Source of the DNA: Gnomoniopsis sp. IMI 355080
Taxonomy: Eukaryota > Ascomycota > Sordariomycetes > Diaporthales > Gnomoniaceae
DNA length: 64,000 bases
Assembly (NCBI GenBank): GCA_027946555.1
Contig: JAPEVC010000017.1
Location: forward strand, 124,001-188,000
Reading direction: 5' to 3'
The notes beneath the pieces are model-generated. The model was not told the origin of the DNA. It saw only the letters and a program-made list of their open reading frames with translations, and made no database searches. The first letter of the stretch is position 1. The number at the start of each line of letters is the position of its first letter. The translations under genes were made by a program, and so were the position numbers. This document shows, one piece after another, positions 10,806 to 22,581 of this stretch.

Positions 10806-11625
10806 CGCTGCTACCAGCATGTTTAGCATATTTTTGAGGCTTATGGGCGTTCTGAAAAGGCAAGCCTATGGCTGGTACGGGGTTGCAAATGATCGGCAAC
10901 AGACAGCATCGCATAGCAACATTTGTACAAAATTGCATGGCATCGGAGTTTGGAAGTGAGTCACTTTGGCAATTGTTACACATTTGCAACTTTGAATTTA
11001 GGAGATACCTAATATGATATGGCCTTTCGATTTCCAGACACCGCGTGGTGGTCAACAACATCTGCCATAGTGTTTCCTACTCAGGTAGGTATGATACCGC
11101 TCCATCACAACCTGCCAGTCTTTGAACGTCGAGTGACACCTCTCCATGTCTCCTTGCAAAGTGAAGCTTGCGATCTACGTGCAACCCGAATAGCACGGAC
11201 ATCTTATTACAAGATCTGCGGGCAAACCCCCCGTCACTGTTTGGGTGAGGCCTGCGTGGTTGATGTCGATCACCCGCCCTCATCCTCTTCCCAAGGCCCT
11301 GGAACTGGATGCACTCTGATGATTGCTCCTCAAAAGTTCAACGCGTGTGCTGATACACTGACTTCGAACACCATGATAGAACGATAGCAGAAACGTAATC
11401 GTACAACATCCCTTCCACATTATAGACCTCGTCTCGATAGATGACTCTCTAGCCCGACATAAATCACCGTCCAAAACTATACGTCTCGCACCTGGCTTTT
11501 GTTACTGAAAAGACCCGCCAGACTCGAGGTCACCCCCACACATGCGACAGGGCCAAAACATCGTCGTCGTCTATTCCACTGTCTCATTCAGCACCTAGGC
11601 ATATTAAAAACAAGCAAAAAAAGAA
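10806..11625. other. Intergenic
   Basis: 3' flank of the CAX gene. Nothing coding recognised. A T-rich run on the minus strand just below 11626 can serve as the Pol III terminator of the tRNA. Confidence 0.5.
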
Positions 11626-11707
11626 CTCGGATACGGGGAGTCGAACCCCGGGCTGGTGAGTGCTCAGAAGATGAGAGTCACCGATGTTACCGCTACACCA
11701 TACCCGA
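11626..11707 (-). tRNA. tRNA-Glu (CTC), with 11-nt intron
   Basis: The cloverleaf folds by hand on the minus strand. Acceptor stem TCGGGTA pairs with TATCCGA and is followed by discriminator G. D stem is GTGT/ACAT, anticodon stem GGTGA/TCACC, and T arm CGGGG-TTCGACT-CCCCG. The anticodon CTC is at 11675-11673 with T33 and A37. An 11-base intron (11671-11661) sits at the canonical 37/38 position and contains TGAG, which can pair with the anticodon as in other pre-tRNAs. The 3' half closely matches yeast tRNA-Glu as I remember it. It is followed by a run of seven Ts on the transcribed strand. Confidence 0.93.
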
Positions 11708-12500
11708 TGCTTTATGTTGCTTGTTGAACAATTGGGTTGGAAATTTGTATTATGAATCACGGCGTGGTGGGGCCTGTCAAAGAATTTTCCTCCTTCGGTC
11801 TTCGCGAGACCCACTTCAGCTCTAAAAATTGAACAAGTGTGTCATCTGGTCCATCTCCTCTTCAAATCCATGAAAAGCTTAGAGAATTGTTTGCATTTGA
11901 TATGAGTAGTAGGCGGAATATGAATACGTCCTTTCGTGAGAACTATGCGGTGTGGAGGCGGTTGAGGGCAAGGCCCGCAAGATCCGGATTCTCGAATATT
12001 AGTCACATCTACCTAGGTATGGACGCACTTTGATGATTCTAATATGTTTGGGGGATTAACTCATCTTGATAGTTGCGCATGAGATAGCCATGGTCTCGTG
12101 ATGAATACCCAGGATTCTCAAGTCGAAATAGAATCTGTCCTAATTCGTTGTCTTGTACGGCCTGGTAAGGTAGGAGGTATATTTCAACCCACGTCTCAGA
12201 CGGGCGCGACCAAATGCAGCTTGGTGCTCATGCACTTGCGGAATCGAAAATTGAGAGCATTGGCTCTTTCAAGAAGTCATGAAGCTACGAGAGAGCCTTG
12301 GTTGGAGTTCAATGTTAGATGCTCATCCGTCTTACGTGTTTTGACCGAGCACTTGATGCATGCCCGCAGCATGTGCATTAAATGCGACTCGCTCACACTC
12401 CGTCGCGCAAACAAGGGCACGAGATTTCGTGGGATATCTTTGGCTTTCAATTGGAATCATCTCTTACATAGCCGTTCTGTAAGCCTCGCTCTACCATTTC
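11708..12500. other. Intergenic
   Basis: Between the tRNA and the 3' end of the 625-aa gene. A palindromic CTACCTAGGTA-type element is present near 12009. No gene recognised; the plus-strand frame 12098-12637 runs antisense into the neighbouring gene and looks spurious. Confidence 0.5.
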
Positions 12501-14378
12501 TCAGACGTCACTCGTATTTGCCCTTCGCAGTGACCACCTCCCCGCACACACCTGCTGTTTCCGCTCCATATAAGCCAACCAAGCTACATGTCCATCGACA
12601 TTGTCCGGGAGCTCTCGAAGATTCGTTCCGCTACTAGTTATAGGCGACACGCCCTGAAGTGGCTGCGCAACGGTACCCGACTCGGTGTCTACAGGTGACA
12701 CTATTGCAATGTCCGGCCCCTCGATCATAGGCGCAATCGACACCCTTGACTTGGCCTCGATAGGCGAGACGCGCAGAGCCATGTTTTGCGCCCCTTGGTC
12801 TAGCGAAGCGAACATATTGCCCAGCAGCTCCCGGCTCAACGGCTGGGACACGGTTCGGTTGGCAGGCAGGGTGCCTGGTGTACGCTGTGTGAAGAGACTA
12901 GTGTTGCGCAAGTCAAGAGGCGTGTAGGGCGTATATTCCGTCTCGTCTAAACCCGGTGACAACGGCGACAAGTTTCTTTCTTGCTCATCATGACTTGAGG
13001 AGGCCGTCGTGAATGCGTCTTGCTTCTCGGGGCTTGCGTTGGGCGTGAAAGGCGGTGTAGGCTCTGTGTATCTTCGTGAACCCCCAGCGGACAGAGAACC
13101 TCTTTTGGGGAAATCCGTCGTCCCTGAACGCTCGTTTCCTTGCCCCGAAATCGTATTCACTTGTCCCAAGAGGGCATTCTGCAGAGAGATGACAGACGGC
13201 AAGGGCGATGTTGTTATTCGAGGGCGTGGCTTGGAGGATCCGAACGGTGATAGCTGACTATTTGACTTTTCAGCACCGAAAGTCTCCGACCTTGATAATT
13301 GTGGTTCGGTTGATCTTGGTGCCTGGGTCGAAGAGGCGACAAGGGAATCTGAGTAAACACGGCGTACGGAAGAGCCTAATTCTTGCTGCTCCTGCTGTTG
13401 GTGTTGGAAACCTTTAGGCTGGTGCCTTGGGCGAGCTGTGAGACCTTTTGGAGTCGAGGTCAAGGTCGAGGGGGTGAATTCGTCCGAGCATAAGGTCTCG
13501 GAACGAGTGTCATCGCTTTCCATGATAGGCGTGAGGTTCTGTGGTGTCTCCTCATTCCCTTGTAAATCTGCTAAGGCCGGATTTGTTGCAGCTGCAGTCT
13601 TCTCCTCCTGCTCCTTCAATGGAACCTCCCCAGACGTCCGTTTGGGTTTACCCAAGAGACTCTGGATGAGTCCTACGTTCTCGAACTCACCTCGACCCTG
13701 TTCCCACCAGCTAGCCCTCGCATCCCGTCGCTTCCTCTCCTCCTCGCTGACATTCGCGATCCCGGACTCCAGGAACGTACACAGGCGCTCTGTGGCTACC
13801 AACACGGCCGTGTGCTGCGCCGTCAGCGCGAGCGTCCATGAGAATAGCTCATCTGCTGAAAAGAGGCTTTCACCGTCTTCTGCCATATCCGGGCCTGTCG
13901 CGAGCCCGGATGTGCTTTTTCTCCGCCGACGGCGAGGCTTGAAGGAAATAGGGAAGGAACGGCGCTGAGATGCAGGCGTGGTAGGGCGACTGGCCGCCGC
14001 AGGCCAGCGGTGCCTGTCTAGAAAGGGCCCAAGTTGCGTGATACTTCTCGTTGCGGCAATGATGGACTCGTTGATACACGCCAACAGCGCGGTTCTTGAC
14101 GAGGCGGCGTCGTCGTTGAGGCCGGACTTGTCTTCCAACACGGCGAGGTTCTCATTTCGTAGTGAGATCAGGTGTTGAGTATCGGTGCGTAGTATGAGGA
14201 GGATGTTGTAGCAAGTCTGTGCCTCATCTGCCAGGGATGTCGTGTGGGTCTCATCGCTGCCGATAGAGCCACGCTCTGAAGACGCTTCCACTGTGGAACT
14301 GCTGCGTCTGCTGTCGGAGGGAGATGTTGTTGCTGGCCGACCTGTAGGAAACGTGCGTGGGCGGTGATTGGCGGACAT
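12501..14378 (-). CDS. Hypothetical fungal protein, 625 aa, Ser/Pro-rich and mostly disordered
   Basis: Intronless frame, not recognised. The N-terminus (about 1-45) is Ser/Thr/Arg-rich. Residues about 50-245 look folded and helical, with LADEAQTCYNILLILRTDTQHLISLRNENLAVL, a second helix around the serine-rich ACINESIIAATRSITQLGPFLDRHRW, a basic RRRRRKS patch (about 150-155), SADELFSWTLALTAQHTAVLVATERL, and EERKRRDARASWWEQGRGEFENVGLIQ. The remainder is low in hydrophobic residues and rich in Ser, Pro, Thr and Gln, with many SP/TP pairs, suggesting phosphorylation by proline-directed kinases. No signal peptide or membrane segment. A conserved helical head on a disordered tail suggests a scaffold or regulatory role, but this is inference. 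Confidence 0.7.
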   Translation of the reverse strand: MSANHRPRTFPTGRPATTSPSDSRRSSSTVEASSERGSIGSDETHTTSLADEAQTCYNILLILRTDTQHLISLRNENLAVLEDKSGLNDDAASSRTALLACINESIIAATRSITQLGPFLDRHRWPAAASRPTTPASQRRSFPISFKPRRRRRKSTSGLATGPDMAEDGESLFSADELFSWTLALTAQHTAVLVATERLCTFLESGIANVSEEERKRRDARASWWEQGRGEFENVGLIQSLLGKPKRTSGEVPLKEQEEKTAAATNPALADLQGNEETPQNLTPIMESDDTRSETLCSDEFTPSTLTSTPKGLTARPRHQPKGFQHQQQEQQELGSSVRRVYSDSLVASSTQAPRSTEPQLSRSETFGAEKSNSQLSPFGSSKPRPRITTSPLPSVISLQNALLGQVNTISGQGNERSGTTDFPKRGSLSAGGSRRYTEPTPPFTPNASPEKQDAFTTASSSHDEQERNLSPLSPGLDETEYTPYTPLDLRNTSLFTQRTPGTLPANRTVSQPLSRELLGNMFASLDQGAQNMALRVSPIEAKSRVSIAPMIEGPDIAIVSPVDTESGTVAQPLQGVSPITSSGTNLRELPDNVDGHVAWLAYMERKQQVCAGRWSLRRANTSDV

Positions 14379-17300
14379 CTTTCGCAGCGATCACCAAGCT
14401 ATGTTGTTATTGTCTTTGTGACCACTCCTCCTTTGGAAGAGCTGCTCGAGGGACTTGGATTCTCTCGTCTTGTCTCGCGTTTGTGGGTTGCAAGCTTCCT
14501 CCGGCGGCGGCAACAATGTGCCTTTGCTGCATAAAGCAACGATAAATCAAGCGTGAAAAATGGAGCTTGGGAGTGGCTGATGAGGATTTGAAGCAAAGCC
14601 TCGAGTGCAATGAGTGGTGGAATTTTGCCGCGTGTTTGTGGGCAATGCAGTTGTTGGGTGACCCCTCGCCTCGATCAGCGAATTACTTGTGACTGTCTCG
14701 CACTGAGTCAGCCAAGTTGCATGTGTGCCGCTGTAATGCACAGCACAATCAAGACAAGCGGATGTTTGAGGGTGGGCATGCAGTGGTGAATGCTATGGGT
14801 CTCGATTGGCTACTTCTTGACACAAGTTAAGACGCATAACCCGCAGCATGCAGCTAGTAGACGAGCTGCATGTAAACAGCCGTTTAATGTGGCACAGGCG
14901 CATGTGTAACCTGCCCTCTAGGGAAGACGCCCGGACTTGGGGGAAGCAGATATAACAAGGCCCTCAGCCATGGCCATTGTTGGCCCCGTTGGCATCCAAA
15001 AAGCCCGGGCAGCTACAGGAAATGGTGGTTCGGTCCCGAAGCAGAAAATTTGATAGATGCCTTGCGACGGGGACAACAGACCCGAGTGCCTGGTGCGGGT
15101 CCTGCCGGGATGCTTAGTGAATCCTTCACACGTGGATTGCGGAGATGAACGGCTGAGCTGGTGGTCAATGATATGCTATTTTTGGAATTTGATAAAGGCG
15201 GTCTGTAGTGCTTGTGCTGACAACCTTGCTTCATCGTGAAGGATCGCGGGAAGATGTCAGAGTTCTCTCATCAAGCAGTGACGGCGATACGATAGTGGTC
15301 TCATAAGGTGTGACCGTCTGCAAACGTGTTGCAATCACAAGATTACGAGAGTTTGGCGATGATGTCTGAAGGTAAAGTTGATGCGTTGGACTGTTTTTGT
15401 TTGTAATTTATTTGTTAGAATGGTGCCTCAAAAAAAATTTCCCTTAAGGAAGATTTCCTTCTCAACAGACTTCAACTTGAGTACAGCTTTGAATACCGAT
15501 ACATTTCTCTCATTACTTGCATGTGTTTCAAGTGTGATATCGCTCCTATAGGATCCAATACGTGGCTATCCAGGCAACAGAATTTGTATATTACATCATC
15601 ATTCCTAAGTCAAACTTCGTGACTGGGAGTTGTATGTGTTAAAGACGGATTTTGCGTTTCATTTAGTCTGGAACGTATGCGAATGACATTTCATCCTTCT
15701 GGTTGTCATAATACGTGTGTTTTTAGCAAGGTGCCAGTTGATTGACTACGTAGGTACCTAGCGAGGTACAGATGTGTGAGACGATGGCAGTAATGGGACC
15801 CAGGGCCTGGTGAGAGCTTTTCGAGAGGTGTTGCTTGTTGGAATCAAGGACATGATGCTGAATTCTGTCCTTGTGATCAGCTATCAGGCCGTATGTCTCT
15901 TCTCAACTTTACAGCCCTATCGATCATTCGCCTTGGCCCAAGACCACCTGGCTTTCTCGGGAGGATTCACTAGGCCCGAGGTCCCCTATTTGCTGGCTCA
16001 CTATTGAGCTGACGATCGGAGACACGTATGTGACCCTCGATGTGTAGATCACTGAAATATCCTTCGTTTCTCAACCCACTCATGGGATCGTTGTTCCGCA
16101 GTGGGAGAGCCAAGGACTTATCCACCTGGATAGATATGAAATGGTAGGCTCAGATACAATTAGTATTAGCGATTCTGTGAAGCCGCAGCAGTCAAAGCTT
16201 TTGTTGTCCACTTTCGGATACATAGGTAGTAACGCTACATTTGTCTGAACCCGCCCCCTAACTACAGAAGGGCCTGACGCCTCACTTGAGTGATTATATC
16301 ACAGCAGAGTAATGCCCGGTCCTGTTGCAGATGCCCTAGATATAGGACACAGGGGTACTCATCCTCTTCCGGTCATATGGCCGGTAACAGTGACTTGTGA
16401 CACTGTCACAAACCGGGGAAAAGGCAAAGTGGTGGCACGGTGGTCAGAACTTTGAAGCAAACCTTGCAAGACTCAAACCTCGGGGAGCAAACCGTCAAGG
16501 CAGAAGGATTCGTTCTAAGCCGATGGAAGGGAAATAGAACAATAGAACCGAATGATAGGTGGAGCGGGAGTGACGGTGAGATCCTCATGGCTTGTGGTAT
16601 CCTTGTTTGGCCGTCCGATCCTTCTGTGGAGTGAGGGACGGGCAGGCAGCGGCAGACCTCAACGATTTCGTGTATCGATAGGAGGATGGGCCAAGCGTTA
16701 TTGGTGTTTTGGTCGGTGATGGGAATGGTCGCCGATCTGTGTAGTGTGTGCGCAGAGAGAGCTGCAAAAATGGGGCTCCACAATTGGCTTCCAATCGTTC
16801 TCCACAGCACACGGCCCGGGCACCTCACTCTCACCCAGCCAGCAGTTGATTTGATCCTCCTTTTCTTCTTACTCGGACCGGAACTCGCTGCCTTGCTGTC
16901 TGCCAGTCGGACTCCTCGGACCCTCTGCGCCTAAAGTCCCAAGCTTTGATGAGGGTGACAAGGTTGTGTTGCCCAATCCAAGGACGGTAAAATTTCACAG
17001 CTCTGTCTGACAGATCGCATCGTCACCTCCACAGTGTCGCGCACTTTTGTCGCTTTCCCATGCGGTTGGGTCCTCGCAGGCGCGTGCAGGAACTGGCAAG
17101 CTGTTCCTGCGAATTGGGGCCACCAACAAGAAAAAAAATAAAAAAATGGTGCTCGCCAGAATTGCCAGAAACAACCGCATGCATGAGTTAGCTGCATGGT
17201 AGGTAGCACAATGGGCCTGACAGCTCTGCCGCCGCAGCAGTCATGGAGCACACGCGTGTAAACTCGTGGCCACACATGATCCGTGACCCCCCCGTGGGAT

Positions 17301-18012
17301 TTGCCGTCTCACCTCCCCTCATCCACTCGACATCCACTGGCACTCCATTCCGCCATTTTTCAGCTGCTGCTCTTCAGAGGCCAGGGAACTGAACCGTCCA
17401 GAGGCAGACACGTCACAGCTCCTAGGCGGATCGCGTGTGCGTAAATGTCATCAAACACCTTTTGACCAAAGAGCTCACTTGAATGGGGCAAGGCTAACTC
17501 TTCGTGTAACCACAGGGCTTAGTTGACAGGGGCGAACTCGCTGCCTCCTGGCCTTGGTGTCGACAACTGTACCAACGAGTACATGGATCTGCAAGTCTCC
17601 AGCTTGAATGCCTGACAGCTGAATCGAATGCCATCTTAGCCTCAAAAGCCTAGTATTTCATCTCAATTAGACAGGGGGAGAAGAACAGATCCGTGCCCTC
17701 CAGAGTCCACTCTGAGCGGGCTACCCGGCGTCTAGTTCACCGCGTCTATCTCGGCAGCACGACGAATAATGCTCTGCCGTCGCCGCCATATATCGTCACA
17801 ATCACCTTCAGACATCCCTTTGCATATTTCAAGTCTTTCTTCGGTGGCGAGGACATTCTCCATTTTCTCAATTTTGCGCTTGTGATACCCTATTTCTTGC
17901 AGTTTTGTTGTTCTGCCGTTTCGTCAATGCACTCGATCTCCCACCCACACCAAAACCCACGCCAACACCCTACTAATACCCCTCCCTCACGTTATCAGTC
18001 AAGGATTCTGCC
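14379..18012. other. Large intergenic region, 3.6 kb
   Basis: Divergent space between the 625-aa gene and the Hsp70-like gene. Short open frames in it (for example 16406-16834 minus) have no recognisable content and compete with frames on the other strand. A GTAGGTACCTAGCGAGGTAC palindromic cluster is near 15751. The last 300 bases are pyrimidine-rich and look like the leader of the Hsp70-like gene. No RNA gene seen. Confidence 0.5.
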
Positions 18013-20823
18013 ATGAGCTCCAATTCGAGACCCGGCATCATTGTCGCAGTGGATCTTGGAACGACCTTCACAGGTAAGGAGTCCGGGTATGGCCCTCCTA
18101 TGGCATGATTCCCCCTACTCACGTAATGACTAGGCGTTGGCTGGGCTCGTCCACAAGCAAAGGTTGCTCTCCAAAGCCCCATCCAAATTATCAATAACTG
18201 GCCGGGATGTTCAACAAGAAACGAACAAAAAGTGCATACGTGCCTGGTCTACGGGCGAGACAAGAAACTCTCGTCCTGGGGCTTCCTCTGCGAAGACGAT
18301 GACGAGCCTGAGATACAACGAAAGGAGTTCTTCAAGATCTTCCTCGATAAAATGAACCTACTTGAGGCACAGATCAAGGGCTTGCAGGGCGTCCCCGAGT
18401 CTGTGTTGGAGGCGCAACAGTTCGTCACAGACTACTTGCACCAGGTATACGTGCACGTGAAGTCAACAATAGAGCATCAGACGGGCATCGGCCCTTTTAC
18501 CGGCTGGAAGGACCTCGCGGTAGAGTTCGTGTTCAGTGTGCCCACAACTTGGAGGGCCTTTGACGTGATCAACACCTTTAAGGACGCAATCAAGAATGCA
18601 GGATTTGGTACAGAAGGCCCGAACCATACTTCGACCGTCGAGTTGATTGAGTCGGAAGCTGCGGCTGTGGCCACAATCAAATCAACAACCATTAATTTCG
18701 AAAAGGACGACATCTTCCTCACCGTGGATGCCGGTGGTGGTACCACGGACTTTGCCCTCATGCAGGTGGTAGACCCATGCGAGCCTTTCCCGACTCTAAA
18801 GCAACTAACTCAGGTCGACGGTGTTGGCATTGGCTCTACACTGATCGACAGGGCGTTCCTCGACCTAGTGGAGAACAGGATATTTCCCTTCTCGGATCTT
18901 TCGGAGCAATTGCCGCCTGACTGCATCGAAAAGCTCGTGCGCAGCGAGAAATTCAAGACCACGAAGCACAAAATTGGGGAGAAGGTATACAACGCGCCAA
19001 TTTATCGTCTACCCATGGAGGATGTAGGCTCCAAATTCTCTCATGCGGGAGCAAGGATCGAGTCTGGGAGATTCTTGGTAACAGCGTGAGTACGGTATGA
19101 ACCAACAAAGCAAAGAAGGATTTATCTCTAACTTCGTAGCAGAGAAGAGATGCAGTCTTTGTTTGACCCGCACATCGCCAGTATGCTGAAGAAAATCCGG
19201 GAGCAGCTTGATCTTGTGCAGCTCAAAGCTTTCGGCACTCCACAAGTGGTGAGTCGATCTGTGCCACTTTGACAAGATACCAATGGCTCACACCTAAACA
19301 CAGAAATTCCTGATCCTCTCTGGTGGTCTTGGAAGTTCAGCGTACGTGCGCGACCGCTTGCAGGAGGACCTCACGGCCACACCGCACCCCAATGCGACGC
19401 AGATCAAGATCATTTCAGCCGCGGATCCCCAGCTCGTCGTGGTGAAGGGCCTCCTCCTTGATCGCCTCCAGAAGCTCGACAGTGGATCGAAACCAGTCCT
19501 GGTGAGGAGAAAAGCCAGAGCAAGCTATGGTATGATGTGTAAGACGAAGTACAACCCGGATATTCACTTCCAGGAAGAACTCAAGAAGGATCCCCTCGAC
19601 GGTCATATGTATGCAATGAGCCAAATTGACTGGTTGATCAAAAAGGTAAGCATTCACCTTGTAATGCTCGGCGTTGGACCCTCCAACTAACACCAAACAC
19701 AGGGCGACGACATTGATCCCAATGTGCCCATAATATCAGCATTCAGCCAGAAGATCCAGAAGGGCAGCCCTGTACGCCACTGGGACTCCGTCATCGTGAT
19801 CTCACACAGTGAGCCCGAGTTCCTTCCCGTCAGTATGAAAGACGCGGGCGCAAAGCAGCTGTGCACGATTCGCAGTGACCTTTCCGGTGTGCCCGACAGC
19901 GAACTCGACCCCAAGCAGAAATCCAAAGGTCTCTTTTCGCGGTCCAAGAGGTGGTTCAATTGTTCTTACGAAGTGCGCGCCACGGTGGGGCCAGCGGACC
20001 TCAAATTCGAATTGTGGTACAAAGGACAGAAGTTTTCTCATAATCACTCGCCCATCAAGGTCACTTGTAAGTTTTTCTCCTCCTCACGCGACTGGTCTCA
20101 CGTTGAGGATTCGAATACCACTGACAAAAAAGTTTGAAGGGGATGATGAGGGTGCGGCGAGCGCGCCAGATCAGGGTGGTCCTCAGAAAGTACCACAGGC
20201 CACATCAGAAGCCGGCAGCGCCAGTAGCAGCATTAGCGTAGCTGCTGGCTCGGTATCTGGCATCAGCAGTGAAGCGCAGAGTGATACGAGGTGAGTGATT
20301 GAGAGCCAAGGAGCACCAGGGCGTCCATAACTTGGACCAGTTGCTGATCACTTTTACTCCTCTCAGTGTCTCTGAGACCCCATCAATGGAAGAGTGCGGC
20401 GAAGAAGTCGCCGTGGCCGAGCCTCAGGGCAAGAACGGAATTAACAGCAGATGCGGGCCACCAGGCCTAATCGTCACCAACGCCGCTGGCGAGGTGCAGA
20501 GGCTCGACTTCCCCAAGGTCGACGTGCCACAATTGAAATTCCCGAGGCCGAACAAGGGGAAACGAGTGATGTCCAGTCCACCTGGGTCCATCAATCCACC
20601 GGGACTGGCACTAACCTCACAGAACTCTGCTGGAGATGTGCCTCGGCCTATGCTCAACAGGAGCAGGAGAGTCCTGTCAGGCCCGCAGAAGCTCGCAGGT
20701 ACAGCGCAGGTTCGGTGGTCTGACGTGCCGTCCACTTGGAGGCACGGAGCTGTGGACCCTTTGCGATGCCATTCGGTCGATCACCTGCCAGGGCTGGAAA
20801 GCATACTCCAAAAGGGCAATTAA
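18013..20823 (+). CDS. Hsp70-like protein (actin-like ATPase domain), seven exons
   Basis: Exons 18013..18073, 18134..19085, 19140..19248, 19304..19645, 19703..20066, 20140..20290 and 20367..20823 give 811 aa. Nucleotide-binding motifs of the Hsp70/actin/hexokinase fold are clear: phosphate-1 VAVDLGTTFTGVGWA (residues about 11-25, interrupted by intron 1), phosphate-2 DAGGGTTDFAL (about 219) and the adenosine motif LSGGLGSSAY (about 379). The spacing and divergence match the fungal Hsp70-like family related to HSPA12 rather than canonical Ssa-type chaperones. I see no ordinary substrate-binding domain or EEVD end. A region of about residues 500-610 may be a beta-domain, and the last 200 residues are Ser/Gly/Pro-rich and disordered. 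The acceptor at 20139 is chosen because the earlier AG at 20132 would give a stop. Role is likely ATP-dependent protein or signal handling; client unknown. Confidence 0.85.
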
Positions 20824-21249
20824 TTGCGCGATAGAAATCTTTGTACGGAATAGCAAGCAAGAAATTCGGAGAGAGCAGGCAACCTAATTAGGTACCTAAG
20901 TATCTCCTTCTGCGACAGTCGTCCAAAGTCAACGGTGGACCGTTTTGACGTCATTCTACATTCCTTTGTGGGTACACGGACCCCAAGCGGAACTCGTCAC
21001 GAACTTGCTGCAGCCATATGCAGCCACATCAAGATGATGACGATGATGATGATGTTGGAGCTTGGGCTGAGTTGAATTCTTGTTTAGAAAAATGATGTAG
21101 TACAGGAATCGAAGGTGCGGGGTGAAAAGATATCTGTATAACTTCCTAGACACTGTTCCATTTCCACCCACACCATTGCACATTTCAACAAATATCAATA
21201 CCAATTGACGAAGTGCATACCTACCTCTTACATATCCACAAACAAAATC
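20824..21249. other. Intergenic
   Basis: Between the Hsp70-like and LEA-like genes, which run in the same direction. It holds a GGTACC palindrome with flanking TAGGTACCTAAG near 20889 and a GAT-trinucleotide-rich run near 21033-21052. Confidence 0.5.
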
Positions 21250-22581
21250 ATGTCGTTCACTGGACAAAACCAGGCCGAGGCCGATCACATCCCCGGTGCT
21301 TTCCCATCTGAAGATGAAGTCTTGGGCGCCTCCGAGCAAAACGCCCACAACCCCTCCCAGGATCCCGCCATCACCGGCAGAAGTGCCAACACTGGTGTAA
21401 ATGTGGATGACAAGAAAGAAGAATTCCTCAGAGAGCAGGAGGCCGCACACACAGCAGGTGGACGGGAAACCGGAATTGATACCACGAGAGTCGAGCAGAA
21501 TGAGAACCGTCCGGACTCCCTCTCCAGCCAGGACAAGACTTTGTTACAAGAACCAGCCCAAACTGGCCTGGATACTTCTGCGTCTGGCTCACGAACTTCA
21601 GAGGCGTTCAAGACTGGCAATGAAGAGAGCTCAATAGGTTCCAACCTGGCTACCATGGCGACAGCCGTCGGACTCGCCGCCAAAGATGCCGTTTTAGCTG
21701 CCAAAGATTCAGCTGTTCCTGCAGCGAGCGCTGCTACCCAGCAGGTAAGATGGGGATTCGGGTGGTGACTTTTCTCCTATTCAAACGGATTATCTAACGA
21801 TTTCCTGGTTGAAGGCCAAGAACTTGGCGGGTTATGGGCAAGAAAATGCTGCTCCAACAGCCAACGACGCGACAGAACAAGCTGGAAATGAAGCCGCATA
21901 TACCAGAGATACAGTCACATCGGGTGCCTCAAGTGATGACAGAGATACTGTACCCACAGGAAATGCCATGAATACGGTGAGTGCAAATTGAAAAGAGTCT
22001 TCAAAATCACGGAAGAGTTTCTATGCTGACGTCGAGACAACTCATAGGCTGGCAGCGCCGCCGCTTACGCAAAGGACACAGCCTATACAGCAGTGAACAC
22101 CGCTCAGTCATACGTAAGTGAATCGAAAAGCCAAGCATGTAACCGACTAAGCAGCAATTGACAACTTATCTTGTAGGCTCCGAGCGTCCTGGGTGAACCA
22201 TCCAACACAGGCTCATCAAACGCCCGCGACGATGCTCCGGAGACAGCAACATCCCAAGCGGGCAAATCGCTCGGGACCACCACCAACAACCCCACTATTG
22301 AAGACCAGAGCCAGTCTGGGAAGGAATTGCTGGGACAGACCAACACTCACGAGACGACGAAACCCCATGCCGACTTGACTAGCCGCGTCAAGGGATTGGA
22401 GGAACAGCTGGCACCAGATTCGATGACTCCGGGCGTGGTCACTGTCCTGGGTACGGAGAACGATCGTTCCTTTCCGCTCGGTGCGACCGATCATGTCGTT
22501 TCTACCTGATGGATCCCCATAGGACACAGAACACCGCCGGGCACAGGATGGCAGGTCAGGTGCAGCTCATTTAAGTCGTAG
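21250..22581 (+). CDS. LEA-like hydrophilic disordered protein, five exons
   Basis: Exons 21250..21744, 21815..21976, 22048..22113, 22177..22450 and 22523..22581 give 351 aa. The protein is almost free of large hydrophobic residues and rich in Ala, Thr, Asn, Gln, Asp and Glu. It has repeated Ala/Lys/Asp 11-mer-like units (AVGLAAKDAVLAAKDSA, GSAAAYAKDTAYTAVNTAQ) typical of group 3 LEA-type and other desiccation or heat-soluble proteins. The last junction is the least certain: using GTACGG at 22451 and the CCATAG acceptor gives VLGHRTPPGTGWQ, while reading through without splicing ends at 22509 with a less protein-like tail. The start is the ATG with context AATCATGTC at 21250, not the in-frame ATG 45 bases upstream. 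Probable stress-protection role, inferred from composition. Confidence 0.72.
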
